This document shows, piece by piece, positions 62,512-64,000 of a stretch of DNA of 64,000 nucleotides (position 1 is its first letter; the number at the start of each line of letters is the position of its first letter). A program made the position numbers and the translations under genes. The notes under the pieces were generated by a model, which was not told where the DNA came from, did no database searches, and saw only the letters and a list, made by a program, of their open reading frames with translations. Source of the DNA: Modicisalibacter coralii. Its GTDB lineage: Bacteria; Pseudomonadota; Gammaproteobacteria; Pseudomonadales; Halomonadaceae. Location: contig NZ_QWBW01000008.1 of assembly GCF_004117855.1 (NCBI RefSeq), forward strand, positions 1-64,000. Reading direction: 5' to 3'.

Positions 62512-63078
62512 ATGAGTTTTCTGCGGGTCTATCACGAGGCGGATGGTGAGCAGCCGCTACTGGTCAGCCGCGATGGCGAGCGTATCGCCAGCGAACTGGC
62601 CGCTCACGGGGTGCGTTTCGAGCGCTGGGCGCTGCGTGAACCGGTCACCGCGACGACCGATCCGGAGGCGGTGCTGGCCGATTATGTCGACGAAGTGGCG
62701 CGACTCCAGCAGGAAGACGGCTTCACGGTCGCCGATGTGATCGCCGCCACTCCCGATGATCCCGACTCGCCGGCACTGCGTGCCCGCTACCTCGACGAGT
62801 ATCGCCATGACGAGGACGAGGCGCGTTTCTTCGTGCAGGGTGGGGGCATCTTCTACCTGCATCTGGACGCCCGGGTCTACGTGGTCGGCTGCAGCGCCGG
62901 CGATCTGGTCTCGGTGCCGGCAGGCACCCGCCACTGGTTCGACATGGGCCCCGCGCCCGACTTCCTGGCGATTCGCCTGTTCACCGCTGCCCAGGGGCGT
63001 GCAACCGACATGACCGGCAGTGGCATCGCCGAGCGCTTTCCCCGGTTCGAGGCATTCGGCGAGGATCATGCCGCATGA
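62512..63078 (+). CDS. mtnD: acireductone dioxygenase MtnD, first metal-binding His replaced by Tyr
   Basis: Cupin dioxygenase (188 aa) of the methionine salvage pathway. The overall sequence matches MtnD: MSFLRVYHEA, VRFERWAL, LDEYRHDEDEARFFVQGGG and VSVPAGTRHWFDMG. The canonical metal ligands are His-x-His-x4-Glu...His. Here the first is Tyr97 in EYRHDEDE; His99, Glu103 and His141 remain. A one-base change (CAT to TAT) explains it. AAGGAGGGAG precedes the ATG. No mtnA, mtnB, mtnC or mtnK is seen in the window. Confidence 0.9.
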   Translation: MSFLRVYHEADGEQPLLVSRDGERIASELAAHGVRFERWALREPVTATTDPEAVLADYVDEVARLQQEDGFTVADVIAATPDDPDSPALRARYLDEYRHDEDEARFFVQGGGIFYLHLDARVYVVGCSAGDLVSVPAGTRHWFDMGPAPDFLAIRLFTAAQGRATDMTGSGIAERFPRFEAFGEDHAA

Positions 63079-63198
63079 GGGCCGGTGTACCGGCATGGGC
63101 CCGCCCGGCCGGCACGCGGGCTGGGCTGCTGTCGGTCGCCATGTCATGATGCGATGCCGAATACGAATGAACGATGTCGATGAACAAGGAAAGCGGGG

Positions 63199-63681
63199 AT
63201 GCGTGAACGGATTCGCTATCGCGAGGCGCTGCCGCGGGATGCAGCGGATCAGGCCGAAGTCTTTCATCATGCGGTGATGCAGGGCGCGGCGGGGCGCTAT
63301 ACCTTGGCCCAGCGCGAGGCCTGGGCCAGCGCGCTGCCACGCGAGGCCTCCGCCTGGGTCGCCCGTCAGACACTCTACGAGACGTTGATTGCCGAATGTG
63401 ACGGACGTTGCGTGGGCTTCACCGAGCTTGATGTCATCGAGGCGCGCATCGAGACGCTCTATGTCTGGCCGTCGCTGGCGCGTCGTGGTATCGGTGGGCG
63501 TCTGCTCGAGCTTGCCGAGGCGCAATTGCGCGAGCGGGGTGCCTCGCGAATACGCATCGAGGCCAGTCTGGTGCTCGCCGACGGCCTGGAGCGGCGCGGT
63601 TGGCAGCGGCTCGGCGAGGAGTGGGTGGAGCGCCAGGGCGAGCCGCTGGCGCGAATACGCCTGGAGAAGCCGCTGATGTGA
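63199..63681 (+). CDS. GNAT family N-acetyltransferase
   Basis: Acetyltransferase (160 aa) with the GNAT core LYVWPSLARRGIGGRLLELAEAQLRERGASRIRIEASLVLADGLERRGW (the acetyl-CoA loop RRGIGGRL at about 95-102). N-terminal YREALPRDAADQAEVFHHAVMQGAAGRYTLAQREAWA resembles YafP-like proteins. Stands alone between mtnD and nadC. Substrate unknown. Confidence 0.88.
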   Translation: MRERIRYREALPRDAADQAEVFHHAVMQGAAGRYTLAQREAWASALPREASAWVARQTLYETLIAECDGRCVGFTELDVIEARIETLYVWPSLARRGIGGRLLELAEAQLRERGASRIRIEASLVLADGLERRGWQRLGEEWVERQGEPLARIRLEKPLM

Positions 63682-63710
63682 CGGTGAGGAGGCGGTCCCT
63701 TCGGCCGCCC

Positions 63711-64000
<290 letters not shown>

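Overview
The window is a chromosomal segment of a high-G+C gammaproteobacterium, most likely a member of the Halomonadaceae (Halomonas/Chromohalobacter group). That call is an inference. It rests on the GC-rich codon use, the housekeeping order nadA - bepA - tusA-like - perM - bcp - dapA - bamC - MBL hydrolase - purC, the condensin operon scpA-scpB-rluB, and a pgsA/cdsA/plsC-like lipid operon. Genes are densely packed, with many 1- to 8-base start/stop overlaps and mostly short gaps.

Region by region. 1-3.6 kb (minus): a gamma-glutamyltransferase-like enzyme, two half-size chromate transporters and a polar amino-acid ABC ATPase in one apparent operon, facing a GntR/FCD regulator at 3.75 kb. 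4.4-9.7 kb: VOC protein, RhlE helicase, PaiB-like protein, two GNAT acetyltransferases and a divergent MocR regulator. 9.7-12.4 kb: FAD-linked oxidase with a divergent AraC regulator. 12.5-19.1 kb: ZIP transporter, PepSY/cytochrome b561 pair, ArnT-like glycosyltransferase, TauE permease, and a YqhC/YqhD-like AraC/alcohol dehydrogenase pair. 19.3-24.0 kb: a segment of lower G+C and different codon use, carrying an anion:sodium symporter and a giant DUF2339 membrane protein, bounded by identical 15-bp direct repeats. 24.3-26.6 kb: phospholipid synthesis operon. 26.7-36.5 kb: TesB, TadA, an unknown lipoprotein, MltF, PurL and small proteins.

36.7-44.9 kb (minus) is a catabolic operon: GntR regulator, periplasmic binding protein, LivH/M/G/F-type transporter, an M20 carbamoylase/hydantoinase-type hydrolase and an amidase. 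Together they look like a system for importing an amide or ureido compound and hydrolysing it. 45.3-48.7 kb holds a RadD-like helicase followed by an IS1182-family element sitting in the loop of an intrinsic terminator. 48.8-64 kb holds a SYLF-domain protein, scpA/scpB/rluB, three identical tRNA-Lys genes behind a textbook sigma-70 promoter, nadA, two heptanucleotide tandem arrays, bepA, the bamC/dapA block, purC, trmO, mtnD with an altered metal ligand, a GNAT protein, and the 3' part of nadC running off the end.

No CRISPR array, prophage or obvious anti-phage system is visible. The least conventional signals are the ggt-like/chrA/chrA linkage, paired PmrA/QseB-type boxes before the PepSY/b561 and ArnT-like genes, the terminator-targeted IS, the repeat-bounded foreign segment, the heptamer arrays abutting a terminator and a stop codon, and the MtnD ligand substitution.
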